From: Pedosphaera sp.
GTDB taxonomy: Bacteria; Verrucomicrobiota; Verrucomicrobiia; Limisphaerales; UBA1100
Length of the DNA: 40,100 nucleotides
Assembly (NCBI GenBank): GCA_009695465.1
Contig: SIAW01000013.1
Location: forward strand, 1-40,100
Direction: 5' to 3'
The notes under the pieces are model-generated. The model was not told where the DNA came from and made no database searches. It saw only the letters and a program-made list of their open reading frames with translations. Position numbers and translations under genes: made by a program. Shown in pieces: positions 16,041 through 24,860 of this stretch; within the stretch, counting starts at the first letter, position 1, and each line of letters begins with the position of its first letter.

Positions 16041-16321
16041 AAAACCCATCGAACAACCTTTCAGCACCCTGTGTGACTTATGTGAATAAGTCCGCCGCTG
16101 AGGTCGTTTTTGCCAGTGTTTTCGGGGCGATTTTGTGGGTGTCGCGTGGCGCCTGTATTTCTTTGGCTTGTGGTAGTGTGGTGCGGATTCAGAAATCCTG
16201 CGTGTGTGCGTGGGCGACTGCCTTGCCGGGGCGGTAGAATTGATGAAAGAGTGGCCCGTCTGGCTGGGCGGTTCACTCGTGATGAGACAGTGGTGTGGCG
16301 GCCACTTGCGGAGTGTGGACG

Positions 16322-19237
16322 ATGATTAGCGAGCAATTAAACGGTCAGTTGCGGATGGCCTCGTTGGATCCGCTGCAGGGCAAAGTATTCAGCGTGCGCA
16401 AGCGCGACGGGCGTGTGGTGCCCTTCGATGAGACGCGCATCTGCTTAGCGGTCGAGAGCGCGTTCAAGGCGGACTTGAATGCCGCCATCGAGAACAAACT
16501 GGCCGACGCCATACAGGCGACGGTGCACCGGTTGACGGAGGCAGTGGTGGAGGCGTGTCTGGCCTGTGCTGTGCGCGGCGATGCGCTGGACATCGAGCGC
16601 ATCCAAGACACGGTGGAAGAGCGGTTGATGGGCGGCGGGCATCACACCGTGGCCCGGCGCTACATTGTTTATCGCGAAGAACGCCGCAAGGCCCGCGCCA
16701 TCCGCGGCGAACGCACGGTGGACGGACAGGCGCAAGCGCGCATGCAGGTGACGTTGCCGGACGGCTCTCGCGAAGTGCTCGATCCCCAGTTCATCAAGCG
16801 CCGCATCTTGGGCGCGTGCCGCGGGGTGGAGGAGAAGTGTCAGCCCGCTGATCTCATCGATGAGACGCTGCAGAATTTGTACGACGGTGTGCGCACCGAT
16901 GAGATCGACAAGGCGATGGTCATGTCGGCCAAGTCGCGCATCGAGAAAGAGCCGGCGTACGCCTTCGTGGCGGCGCGGCTGTTGCTCAACAAGATTTACA
17001 CGGAAGTGCTGCCGCGCTTTGATTCGCCGGCGGAACTGCCCAGGATCCACAGCGCGCACTTCGGCGATTACCTGCAGGCGGGCGTGGACGCGGGGCGGCT
17101 CTCGGCGGATTTGCTGCGGTACGATGTGGCCCGGCTGTCAGCGGCGCTGCGGTTGGAGCGCGATCAGCAGTTCGCCTACATGGGCATCCAGACCGTTTAC
17201 GACCGGTACCTTCTCCACATCAAAGGTCGCCGCATCGAGACGCCGCAATATTTCTTCATGCGCGTGGCCATGGGGCTGGCGCTCAACGAAGCGGACAAAG
17301 AGGCGCGCGCCATTGAGTTTTACGACGCGCTCTCGTCTTTCCGTTTCATGTCGTCCACGCCCACGCTGTTCAACTCGGGCACACTGCATCCGCAGCTCAG
17401 CTCGTGCTATCTCAGCACGGTGATGGATGATCTGGACCACATCTTCAAGGTCATTAGCGACGACGCCAAGCTCTCCAAATGGGCCGGCGGTTTGGGCAAC
17501 GACTGGACGAACGTCCGCGCCACCGGCGCGCACATCAAAGGCACCAACGGCGAAAGTCAGGGCGTCATCCCGTTCTTAAAAGTCGCCAACGATACCGCTG
17601 TCGCCGTCAACCAAGGCGGCAAACGCAAAGGCGCGATGTGCGCGTATCTGGAGACGTGGCATCTGGACATCGAAGACTTTCTGGATCTGCGCAAGAACAC
17701 CGGCGACGACCGGCGCCGGACGCCCGACATGAACACGGCCAACTGGATTCCAGACCTGTTCATGAAACGCGTGAAAGCCAACGCGCATTGGACGCTCTTC
17801 AGCCCTAACGACGCGCCGGACCTGCATGATTTGTACGGCGCGGCATTCGAGGCGCGCTACGCGCAGTACGAGCGCATGGCTGATGAAGGCAAGCTGAGCC
17901 TCTTCAAGCGCGTCGAGGCGCAGCAATTGTGGCGCAAGATGCTGATGATGCTCTTCGAGACGGGCCATCCGTGGATCACCTTCAAAGATCCCTCCAACAT
18001 TCGCTCGCCACAGGATCACACCGGCGTTGTCCACAGCTCCAATCTGTGCACGGAGATTTTGTTGAACACCTCTGCCGAGGAAACCGCGGTGTGCAATCTG
18101 GGATCCATCAACCTCGCCGTGCACATCAAAGACGGCGCGCTCGATGAGCCGCTCCTGGCGCAGACGGCGCGCACGGCCATCCGGATGCTCGATAACGTCG
18201 TTGACATCAACTACTACCCCACGCCCGAAGCGGGCACGGCCAACCTGCGCCATCGTCCGGTGGGGATGGGCATCATGGCTTTTCAGGATGCGCTCTATCA
18301 ATTGGGCGTCCCCTACGCCAGCCAAGCTGCGGTGGAATTCGCCGATCGTTCGATGGAGATGGTGAGCTACTACGCCATCCTCGCCTCCACGGAATTGGCG
18401 GCAGAACGCGGCAGCTATCCCAGCTATGCTGGATCCAAATGGGATCGCGGCCTGCTGCCGTTGGACACACTGGACACGTTAGAACGCGAACGCGGCGGGC
18501 ACCTGATCATCGACCGCAGCACACGGATGGACTGGCAGCGCGTGCGTGACGCCGTGCGCACGCACGGCATGCGCAACAGCAACACGATGGCCATCGCGCC
18601 CACGGCCACCATCTCCAACATCGTCGGCGTCAGCCAATCCATCGAGCCCACCTACAAGAACCTGTTCGCCAAGGCCAACCTCAGCGGCGATTTCACCAGC
18701 GTGAACACGTGGCTGGTGGAAGCACTCAAGTCGCGCGGCCTGTGGGACGGTGAAATGGTGGACGACCTGAAATACCACGACGGCTCCGTGCTGGAAATCA
18801 GCCGCGTGCCCGAGGAGTTGAAGGAGATTTACCGCACCGCATTCGAGATCGAGCCGCACTGGCTCATCGCCTGTGCCGCGCGGCGGCAGAAGTGGCTTGA
18901 TATGGGCCAGTCGCTCAATCTCTACTTCGACATCAACCTCGCCGACGCCAGTCGGCCCACTGGGCGCATCCTCAGCGACATGTATTTCTTCGCGTGGGAG
19001 GCGGGCCTCAAGACCACCTACTACCTGCGCACGCTGGCCGCCACGCAGATTGAAAAGTCCACATTGGACATCAACCGATACGGGCTACAGCCCAAGTGGA
19101 TGAAAAACAAATCCGCCTCCGGCGACATCCAAGTGGCGCGCAACGGCGGCAACGGCAACGGCCACGCAGCGCCCGCAGAGGCGGCGGCGCCGAAGGTCTG
19201 CAGCATTCTGGATCCGGGCTGCGAGGCCTGCCAGTGA
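16322..19237 (+). CDS. nrdA: Ribonucleoside-diphosphate reductase, alpha subunit (class I)
   Basis: The protein is 971 residues from the ATG at 16322, which has GGAG eight bases in front; the track start is nine residues longer. NrdA reduces ribonucleoside diphosphates to deoxy forms using a radical delivered by NrdB. The N-terminus has two ATP-cone regulatory domains. The first spans about residues 18-120 ([16 protein letters not shown] to [12 protein letters not shown]). The second spans about 140-235 ([18 protein letters not shown] to [12 protein letters not shown]). Catalytic parts include SSCYLS with the first redox Cys, the [11 protein letters not shown] loop with the thiyl-radical Cys and Glu, NLGSINL, and a C-terminal GCEACQ tail that carries the shuttle cysteines. 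nrdB follows after 39 bases. Confidence 0.96.
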   Translation: MISEQLNGQLRMASLDPLQGKVFSVRKRDGRVVPFDETRICLAVESAFKADLNAAIENKLADAIQATVHRLTEAVVEACLACAVRGDALDIERIQDTVEERLMGGGHHTVARRYIVYREERRKARAIRGERTVDGQAQARMQVTLPDGSREVLDPQFIKRRILGACRGVEEKCQPADLIDETLQNLYDGVRTDEIDKAMVMSAKSRIEKEPAYAFVAARLLLNKIYTEVLPRFDSPAELPRIHSAHFGDYLQAGVDAGRLSADLLRYDVARLSAALRLERDQQFAYMGIQTVYDRYLLHIKGRRIETPQYFFMRVAMGLALNEADKEARAIEFYDALSSFRFMSSTPTLFNSGTLHPQLSSCYLSTVMDDLDHIFKVISDDAKLSKWAGGLGNDWTNVRATGAHIKGTNGESQGVIPFLKVANDTAVAVNQGGKRKGAMCAYLETWHLDIEDFLDLRKNTGDDRRRTPDMNTANWIPDLFMKRVKANAHWTLFSPNDAPDLHDLYGAAFEARYAQYERMADEGKLSLFKRVEAQQLWRKMLMMLFETGHPWITFKDPSNIRSPQDHTGVVHSSNLCTEILLNTSAEETAVCNLGSINLAVHIKDGALDEPLLAQTARTAIRMLDNVVDINYYPTPEAGTANLRHRPVGMGIMAFQDALYQLGVPYASQAAVEFADRSMEMVSYYAILASTELAAERGSYPSYAGSKWDRGLLPLDTLDTLERERGGHLIIDRSTRMDWQRVRDAVRTHGMRNSNTMAIAPTATISNIVGVSQSIEPTYKNLFAKANLSGDFTSVNTWLVEALKSRGLWDGEMVDDLKYHDGSVLEISRVPEELKEIYRTAFEIEPHWLIACAARRQKWLDMGQSLNLYFDINLADASRPTGRILSDMYFFAWEAGLKTTYYLRTLAATQIEKSTLDINRYGLQPKWMKNKSASGDIQVARNGGNGNGHAAPAEAAAPKVCSILDPGCEACQ

Positions 19238-19276
19238 GTTTTACGGCAACCAACCCAAACTGTTAAAGGAGTCACC

Positions 19277-20338
19277 ATGTCTTGTTGCAATATCTCGGAC
19301 ACGCCCGCAGAGGCGCGCGATCTCAGTAAGCGGATCCATGTGGAGGACAAGCGCCTCATCAACTGCAGCGCGGTGGATGTCAATCAGCTCATGCCCATCA
19401 AATATCAATGGGCGTGGGAGCATTATCTCAACGGCTGCAAAAACCATTGGATGCCCAACGAGGTGTCCATGCAGAAGGACATCGAGCTTTGGAAATCCAA
19501 CAAGCTCACCGCCGACGAGCGTCAGGTCATCATGCGCAACCTCGGGTTCTTTTCCACGGCGGAAAGCCTCGTGGGCAACAACATCGTGCTGGCGATTTTC
19601 AAGCACGTGACCAATCCGGAGTGCCGCCAGTATTTGCTGCGCCAGTCCTTCGAGGAGGCCATCCACACGCACACCTTCCACTACATCTGCGAGTCGCTGG
19701 GGCTGGATGAGCGCGAGGTGTTCAACATGTATCACGAGGTGAACTCCATCCGCGACAAGGACCTCTTCGAGATGAACTTGACGTCGGACATCATGCGCTC
19801 GGACTTCAACACGGAGACCGTCGAGGGCATCCAGAAATTCCTGAAGAACCTCGTGGGCTTCTACGTGATCATGGAGGGCATCTTCTTCTACTCGGGCTTT
19901 GTGATGATGCTCTCCTTCCAGCGGCAGAACCGCATGACGGGCATCGCCGAGCAGTTCCAGTACATCATGCGTGATGAGACCATCCACATGAACTTCGGCG
20001 CGGATCTCATCAACGGCATCAAGAAAGAGAATCCCGAGGCGTGGACGCCCGCCTTCCAATCCGAGTTGCAGCAGATGATCGAGCACGCTGTCGAGCTGGA
20101 GATCGCCTACGCGCAGGATTGTTTGCCGCGCGGCATCCTCGGGCTCAACGCCGGGTTGTTCCGCGAGTACGTCCAGCACATCGCCGACCGTCGGCTGGAG
20201 CGCATCGGGATGAAGGCGCGGTATGGCTCGCGCAATCCTTTCCCGTGGATGAGCGAGACGATGGATTTGAGCAAGGAGAAGAATTTCTTTGAGTCCCGCG
20301 TGACGGAATATCAGGTGGGTTCCACTTTGAGCTGGTAG
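19277..20338 (+). CDS. nrdB: Ribonucleoside-diphosphate reductase, beta subunit, class Ic type
   Basis: The 353-residue ferritin-like protein houses the metal cofactor that starts catalysis in NrdA. Metal ligands can be read as Glu96 ([10 protein letters not shown]), Glu127 and His130 (FEEAIH), Glu200 (VIMEG), and Glu234/His237 (RDETIH). The residue four after His130, where class Ia enzymes have the radical Tyr, is Phe134 (HTHTFHY), and the first ligand is Glu rather than Asp. Both features are the signature of class Ic enzymes such as that of Chlamydia, which use a Mn(IV)/Fe(III) cofactor in place of a tyrosyl radical. Tyr136 sits two residues later, as in the chlamydial protein. A clear AAGGAG precedes the ATG. 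The C-terminus ends VGSTLSW. Confidence 0.95.
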   Translation: MSCCNISDTPAEARDLSKRIHVEDKRLINCSAVDVNQLMPIKYQWAWEHYLNGCKNHWMPNEVSMQKDIELWKSNKLTADERQVIMRNLGFFSTAESLVGNNIVLAIFKHVTNPECRQYLLRQSFEEAIHTHTFHYICESLGLDEREVFNMYHEVNSIRDKDLFEMNLTSDIMRSDFNTETVEGIQKFLKNLVGFYVIMEGIFFYSGFVMMLSFQRQNRMTGIAEQFQYIMRDETIHMNFGADLINGIKKENPEAWTPAFQSELQQMIEHAVELEIAYAQDCLPRGILGLNAGLFREYVQHIADRRLERIGMKARYGSRNPFPWMSETMDLSKEKNFFESRVTEYQVGSTLSW

Positions 20339-20340
20339 GT

Positions 20341-20389
20341 GGAGAGCTCCGGCGGCGGTGGTCTTGCGCAAGATCGCCGCCGCTTCTCC
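20341..20389. terminator. Long hairpin between nrdB and dcd
   Basis: GGAGA pairs with TCTCC, CGGCGGCG with CGCCGCCG, and the tip is the perfect palindrome TCTTGCGCAAGA. The structure starts two bases after the nrdB stop. It lacks a T tract, so it may be a Rho-dependent stop, an mRNA-stabilising 3' end, or an attenuator that lowers dcd expression. Confidence 0.5.
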
Positions 20390-20439
20390 GGCCAGTTTCC
20401 TGCAAGTCTCCGTTTCACCAAAAGCAACTTCCACTTTTC

Positions 20440-21009
20440 ATGGGCATTCATTCTGACCAATGGATTCAGCGCATGGCGCTGGAGCACGGCATGATCGAGC
20501 CGTTCGCCGAGGGGCAGGTACGCCACACGCCCGATGGCCAGCGCGTCATCAGCTACGGCGTTTCCAGCTACGGCTACGACCTGCGCGTGTCCGATGAGTT
20601 CAAGGTTTTCACCAACGTGTACAGCTCGGTGGTGGACCCAAAACATTTCGACGAGCGCTCGTTCGTGGACATGAAGACCGATGTCTGCGTCATCCCGCCT
20701 AACTCCTTCGCGCTCTCGCGCAGCGTGGAATATTTCCGCATCCCGCGGCACGTGCTGACAGTGTGCTTGGGCAAAAGCACGTACGCGCGCTGCGGCATCA
20801 TCGTCAACGTCACGCCGTTCGAGCCGGAATGGGAAGGCCACGTGACTCTGGAAATCTCCAACACCACGCCGCTGCCCGCCAAGATTTACGCGAACGAAGG
20901 ACTGGCGCAGGTGCTCTTCTTCGAGGCGCACGAAGTCTGCCAGACCAGCTACGCCGATCGCAGCGGCAAGTACATGAAACAGCGCGGCATCACCGTGCCG
21001 CGCATGTGA
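20440..21009 (+). CDS. dcd: dCTP deaminase
   Basis: The 189-residue protein converts dCTP to dUTP, the precursor of dTMP. It belongs to the Dcd/dUTPase trimer fold. Diagnostic blocks are [18 protein letters not shown], the catalytic region [44 protein letters not shown] with the catalytic Glu, and a [22 protein letters not shown] end. Length is normal for the mono-functional deaminase. A bifunctional deaminase/dUTPase cannot be excluded. It sits 101 bases behind nrdB, separated by a strong hairpin, so it belongs to the same pathway but perhaps to a separate transcript. Downstream the esterase gene starts after only seven bases. Confidence 0.95.
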   Translation: MGIHSDQWIQRMALEHGMIEPFAEGQVRHTPDGQRVISYGVSSYGYDLRVSDEFKVFTNVYSSVVDPKHFDERSFVDMKTDVCVIPPNSFALSRSVEYFRIPRHVLTVCLGKSTYARCGIIVNVTPFEPEWEGHVTLEISNTTPLPAKIYANEGLAQVLFFEAHEVCQTSYADRSGKYMKQRGITVPRM

Positions 21010-21016
21010 GAAGCGC

Positions 21017-21664
21017 ATGCTGCAGCATGAATTGATCCCCGCAGCCGACGCCCATTCCCGCTGGCGAATGCTGGTGATGCACGGACTGGGCGACAGCATG
21101 GAAGGCTATCGCTGGCTGCCCGACGCGCTGGGACTGCCGTGGCTGGGCTACGTGCTCGTCAACGCGCCCGATGATTATCACGGCGGCTACTCGTGGTACG
21201 ATTTCATGGACAACCCCGCGCCGGGCATTGCGCGCAGTCGGCGCGAGGTGTTTGAACTCCTCGATGCGCAGCGCGCGGCGGGTGTGCCAGCCGAGCAACT
21301 CTTCGTGTTCGGCTTCAGCCAAGGTTGCTTGATGACCTTGGAAGTGGGCATGCGTTATCCGCATCGGCTGGCCGGGTTGGTGGGCGTGAGCGGTTATGTG
21401 CACGAACCAGAACGCGCCGTGCGCGAGCTGTCGCCCGTGGCCACCGCGCAGAAATTTCTGGTGACGCTGGGCAGCTACGATCCGTTGCTGCCGGCCGAGC
21501 GCGTGAAAGGCCAACTGAACCTGCTCAAGAAAGACGGCGGCCTCGACTTGCGCTGGCACGAGTTGGCCAAGGAACACACCATCGCCGGCGAGGCGGAGCT
21601 GGCGATCATCAGGGAGTTTTTGCTGGAGCAAAAGGCGGCAGCCGATGCCGCTCCACGCGGATGA
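21017..21664 (+). CDS. Alpha/beta hydrolase, carboxylesterase/phospholipase family
   Basis: The 215-residue protein is a small cytoplasmic serine hydrolase of the YpfH/LYPLA type. The strand-loop MLVMHGLGDS carries the oxyanion-hole region, the nucleophile elbow is VFGFSQGC, the acid is likely the Asp in GSYDPLLP, and the His lies in KEHTI. A HGGYSWYDF segment is typical of the carboxylesterase branch. No signal peptide is present. The gene starts seven bases after dcd, so it is probably co-transcribed, although no functional link to nucleotide metabolism is evident. Its last 56 bases overlap the 3' end of the convergent DUF362 gene. Confidence 0.88.
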   Translation: MLQHELIPAADAHSRWRMLVMHGLGDSMEGYRWLPDALGLPWLGYVLVNAPDDYHGGYSWYDFMDNPAPGIARSRREVFELLDAQRAAGVPAEQLFVFGFSQGCLMTLEVGMRYPHRLAGLVGVSGYVHEPERAVRELSPVATAQKFLVTLGSYDPLLPAERVKGQLNLLKKDGGLDLRWHELAKEHTIAGEAELAIIREFLLEQKAAADAAPRG

Positions 21665-23009
21665 GTTTCTCATCGGCCACGCCCTCGCCCAGCAACGCGG
21701 CGTGGCGCAGTAACTGCAGACTTTCCGCCACCGGCCGCAGTTGCGCAGCCATCGTTTGACGTTCGATATCCTGCAGCGACAACACGTCCAGCGCCACGGG
21801 ATCCGTGCCTAGTCGAAGCTGATTGAGCACCGTGGAATATTGCAGGCGCAACTCCTCGCCGCCGACGTACTGGCACAGCAGCGCGTCCACGATATGCAGG
21901 CAGACCCGCGACGCCGAAGCGGAGTACTCCACCAATCCGCTGGGATGAATCGTCTGCTCCCAAGTTTGCGTCTCGGCTTTGTCGGTGATGATAACCTTGG
22001 CCGGACCGGGCGGCGGACGCGCCGCGCCCGCGAGTGCCAGTTGCAGTGCCTGCAACGGCGGCAACGGTTTCTCCGCATCGTGCGGCTCGTAGAAAAAAAG
22101 GTGCTGCGCGTTGACGCCCGGCGGCACCAAACCGCGCAGGCTGCCACCGCTATCCTTGGTGGCCTTGGCAAGCGCGGTGTCAAATCCTCGATCCATGATC
22201 ACGCCGCGATGCGCCGTCAGCCGGTAGAGATTCGGCACGACGTTGTGCAGGAATGGTCGCAGTCCTTGGAACCGGCGCGTGTTGTCCGCCCCGCCCATCG
22301 CCAGTCCATACAGGTTGCCTTCGACGCCCGCCACCGGATGTTGCAGCAGCGAACTGATCTGGATGATTTTATCCAAGCGCCGTGTGACCAACTTGGTGAC
22401 ATGCGAATGGCGGCTGCCTTCCAGTTTTCCAAAATCCAGATCGCCCCGGTCCAACGGCCCGAACACCGCTTCATCGTGGAAGAGCTGCGGCTCGTAACCC
22501 GCGCGCGCGGCGCTTTCGATGCCCACGCCCAGTTCCTTCGCGAGCTGAAAATAACCGCCGGCATGCAACGGATCATCGTGGCGATCCCACAGGATGATCT
22601 GCCGCGCGGGAATGCCGGCGGCGAGCAGTCCATTCACCACTGCGCGCACGACGGCCGGGCGCGTGCCGATGATTGGGCCGGCCTCGGCGGCAATCTTGAT
22701 GCCGATGACATCGTTGGTGGAAACCAATTGCCGCCACGCCGCGCGACTGTTGGTGGCACCGGTCCAACGGCGCAGCCCTTCCTCCAGCAATTGGTGGACG
22801 GCCTCGGGTTGCGGTTGGAAATAGGCGGGCTTGCGGACGGGCGCGCGGCAGGTGCCCGGCTGTTCGACAATCACGACGCGCGCACCGGCGGGCTTTTCTT
22901 GCGCCGCAACTTGCCGCAGTCCCGGCAGCACCGACAGTCCGGCGACCAGCAGTACCAATAGCCGTGAACACTGCGAATAACGCAGCTTTGCCAAAGCGTG
23001 CCAGTTCAT
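21609..23009 (-). CDS. DUF362-domain exported protein
   Basis: I start this protein at the second Met (23009), giving 466 residues; the track start at 23054 is possible. The N-terminus has a hydrophobic signal (LLVLLVAGLSVLPGL followed by VAAQ), so it is exported. The body contains DVIGIKIAAEAGPIIGTRP, IPARQIILWDRHDD and HSHVTKLVTRRLDKII, which fit DUF362, a family of unknown chemistry often found with iron-sulfur domains. No ferredoxin cysteine cluster is present here. The late part has a VALDVLSLQDIERQ block typical of the family end. It is divergent from the TPR lipoprotein gene and overlaps the esterase gene by 56 bases tail to tail. Confidence 0.8.
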   Translation of the reverse strand: MNWHALAKLRYSQCSRLLVLLVAGLSVLPGLRQVAAQEKPAGARVVIVEQPGTCRAPVRKPAYFQPQPEAVHQLLEEGLRRWTGATNSRAAWRQLVSTNDVIGIKIAAEAGPIIGTRPAVVRAVVNGLLAAGIPARQIILWDRHDDPLHAGGYFQLAKELGVGIESAARAGYEPQLFHDEAVFGPLDRGDLDFGKLEGSRHSHVTKLVTRRLDKIIQISSLLQHPVAGVEGNLYGLAMGGADNTRRFQGLRPFLHNVVPNLYRLTAHRGVIMDRGFDTALAKATKDSGGSLRGLVPPGVNAQHLFFYEPHDAEKPLPPLQALQLALAGAARPPPGPAKVIITDKAETQTWEQTIHPSGLVEYSASASRVCLHIVDALLCQYVGGEELRLQYSTVLNQLRLGTDPVALDVLSLQDIERQTMAAQLRPVAESLQLLRHAALLGEGVADEKLIRVERHRLPPFAPAKTP

Positions 23010-23027
23010 AAAGAATCGACTCAGGTG

Positions 23028-24836
23028 ATGAGGATAATCAGCCGTCTTTTTCAAGCGACAACAAACATGTCGCCCGGTCGCGTTGCGCGAGCGTGCGCGC
23101 TGGTGATGCTCGCTGGCTCGTGGATGGCGTGCCAGCCCAACGGGCCGGATGCGCTGTTAAAGGGCGAGCGGCAATTGGGCGAAGGCAAAGTGACGCAGGC
23201 CATCGAATCTTTTCAGCACGCCGCGCAGTTGATGCCGGAAGACTGGCGCCCGCTCAATTTTCTGGGCATGGCATTTCATCGCGACGGCAAGTTGGAGGAC
23301 GCCAAAAAATATTACGACAAGGCACTGGCCGCGTCGCGGCTCCAGCCTGCGACGCAGCGCGAGGCCAATGTGCTCCAGTATAATCTGGGCCGGTTGTATC
23401 TGGACTTGGGTCGCGTCGAACAGGCCATGCAGGTGTTAACCACCTACACCTTGCAGGCCCCCAATTCCTTCGAGGGCTTTCTGCTGCGCGGCACGGCCGA
23501 GACCACAGCGGCCACGCAGTTGAAGCAGCCGACGTTGCTGGAGCGCGCGGAGATCAGCCTGCAAAAGGCCGTGCAGCTCAATCCAAAATCCGCTTCGGCT
23601 TACAATCGGTTGGGCGTGGTGCAGATGCAGCGCGGGTTGGTGGAGAAGGCCAAGGCCAGTTTCGGTCGCGCGCATCAAGAGGACGCCAGCCACGAGCCGG
23701 CGCTGTACAATCTGGCGGAGGCATACTTCCGTCATCCCACCGGCGACAAGCATGCGGCCAAGCAACTAGCCTGGAAATATTTTCAGGACTACCTGCACTT
23801 GGATGGCGAGCTGCCCAGCAAAGAAGCGGCGCAGACGGCGTTCAACCAACTGAATTTTGAACTGCATCCGCCCTTGGCGGGGCTGCCCGCGCAGCCTGTG
23901 CCCGCAGTGCCGAACATTCCCGAGCCGCCGCGCCCGTTGGCGCCGCTGCGCGAAAGCAACGTGGTCGTGCGCGTGGCGTTTCCAAAAAGCAACGGCAACG
24001 AACCGCAGCGCGGGGTGATTATCACCAACCTGCCGCCGGTGGCAGTGCAGCCCACTCCAGTGATCCCTGTGCCGCCGCGCCCGCCCGTGGTGGTGGCTCC
24101 GCCGGTGTTGCCGCCGACCAATCAAGTGGCCAAGGTAATCCCGCCGCCGGTGGTGAAGCCCGAGTTGGTGAAGCCGGAACCGCCGCTGCCCACGCCGCCG
24201 CCTGTCGTCAAAGTGGAGCCGCCCAAGCTGACGCCCGCGCCGGTGGTGCCAGTCGTGCCGCCGCCTGCGGTTGTGGTGCCGCCCGTCGCGGCCAAGGTGG
24301 ATGACGACAAAGATTGGGCGAAGATTGCGCGGTACAATTATTCCAAGCCCACGGTGCCCAGCGAGGGCGATCGCAAGAAGGCCAACGAACATTTTGAGAA
24401 GGCGCTGCACGCGCACAAGATCAATCATCTCAAAGACGCGATGACCGGCTATCGCGAGGCGCTGAAGGCTGATCCCGCGTATCCGCAGGCGTACGCGAAT
24501 CTCGCGCTGGCGGCGTTTCATTCGGGCGATCTCAAGCAGGCGACGCAGTCCTATGAAATGGCGCTGGCGATCAATCCGCTGTCGCTGGACACGCGCTACA
24601 ACTTCGCGCTGGCGCTGCAGCGCGGCAAATTCATGGTGGACGCGGCCAAAGAACTGGAGCGGTTGGTGGTGGATTATCCGAGCCTGCTGCAGGCGCATCT
24701 GCTCTTGGGCAATCTGTACGCCGAAGAATTGGCGCGGCCGCTCCGGGCCAAACCGCATTATGCGAAGGTGCTGCAGATGGATCCCGGCCACGAGCAGGCA
24801 CCCAACATCCGTCAGTGGCTCAGCGCGCATCCCTAG
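23028..24836 (+). CDS. TPR-repeat lipoprotein with a proline-rich linker
   Basis: From the ATG at 23028 the protein has 602 residues. A start at 23067 would shorten a long N-region and is also plausible. The signal ends in lipobox SWMAC. Residues about 40-260 contain TPR units, such as WRPLNFLGMAFHRDGKLEDAKKYYDKAL and SAYNRLGVVQMQRGLVEKAKASF. A Pro/Val-rich linker of about 150 residues follows. A second TPR block lies near 440-590 (YREALKADPAYPQAYANLALAAF, SYEMALAINPLSLDTRYNFALAL). The two blocks probably scaffold other periplasmic proteins. dnaG starts 24 bases downstream, so the gene heads a plus-strand series, but no functional tie to replication is visible. Confidence 0.88.
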   Translation: MRIISRLFQATTNMSPGRVARACALVMLAGSWMACQPNGPDALLKGERQLGEGKVTQAIESFQHAAQLMPEDWRPLNFLGMAFHRDGKLEDAKKYYDKALAASRLQPATQREANVLQYNLGRLYLDLGRVEQAMQVLTTYTLQAPNSFEGFLLRGTAETTAATQLKQPTLLERAEISLQKAVQLNPKSASAYNRLGVVQMQRGLVEKAKASFGRAHQEDASHEPALYNLAEAYFRHPTGDKHAAKQLAWKYFQDYLHLDGELPSKEAAQTAFNQLNFELHPPLAGLPAQPVPAVPNIPEPPRPLAPLRESNVVVRVAFPKSNGNEPQRGVIITNLPPVAVQPTPVIPVPPRPPVVVAPPVLPPTNQVAKVIPPPVVKPELVKPEPPLPTPPPVVKVEPPKLTPAPVVPVVPPPAVVVPPVAAKVDDDKDWAKIARYNYSKPTVPSEGDRKKANEHFEKALHAHKINHLKDAMTGYREALKADPAYPQAYANLALAAFHSGDLKQATQSYEMALAINPLSLDTRYNFALALQRGKFMVDAAKELERLVVDYPSLLQAHLLLGNLYAEELARPLRAKPHYAKVLQMDPGHEQAPNIRQWLSAHP

Positions 24837-24860
24837 CGCGACAGGCCCGCCCACCTCGTC

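Larger units (their letters stand above)
15689..16321. other. 633-base intergenic region before nrdA
   Basis: No gene is credible here. The ORF at 15968-16237 has mixed composition and no start signal. The region holds a branched hairpin soon after the cytochrome gene, a second weaker inverted repeat, two putative NrdR boxes and a possible promoter near 15974-16005. It then has about 280 bases of transcribed leader rich in GT (for example a gtggtagtgtggtgcgg run). AT content is clearly higher around 15930-16090 than in flanking genes, as expected for a control region. I looked for a cobalamin riboswitch and did not find its core. Confidence 0.6.

Noticed and set aside
15968-16237. 89-residue ORF in the nrdA leader
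   Set aside because: It covers the NrdR boxes and promoter, has no ribosome binding site, and its sequence is not protein-like.
16041-16321. Possible cobalamin riboswitch before the ribonucleotide reductase
   Set aside because: The conserved B12-box core is not present, and the enzyme is class I, which does not use B12.
23766-24854. 362-residue minus-strand ORF with long His/Arg runs
   Set aside because: It is the antisense of the proline/valine-rich linker of the TPR lipoprotein; the runs mirror CCG/GTG-rich codons.
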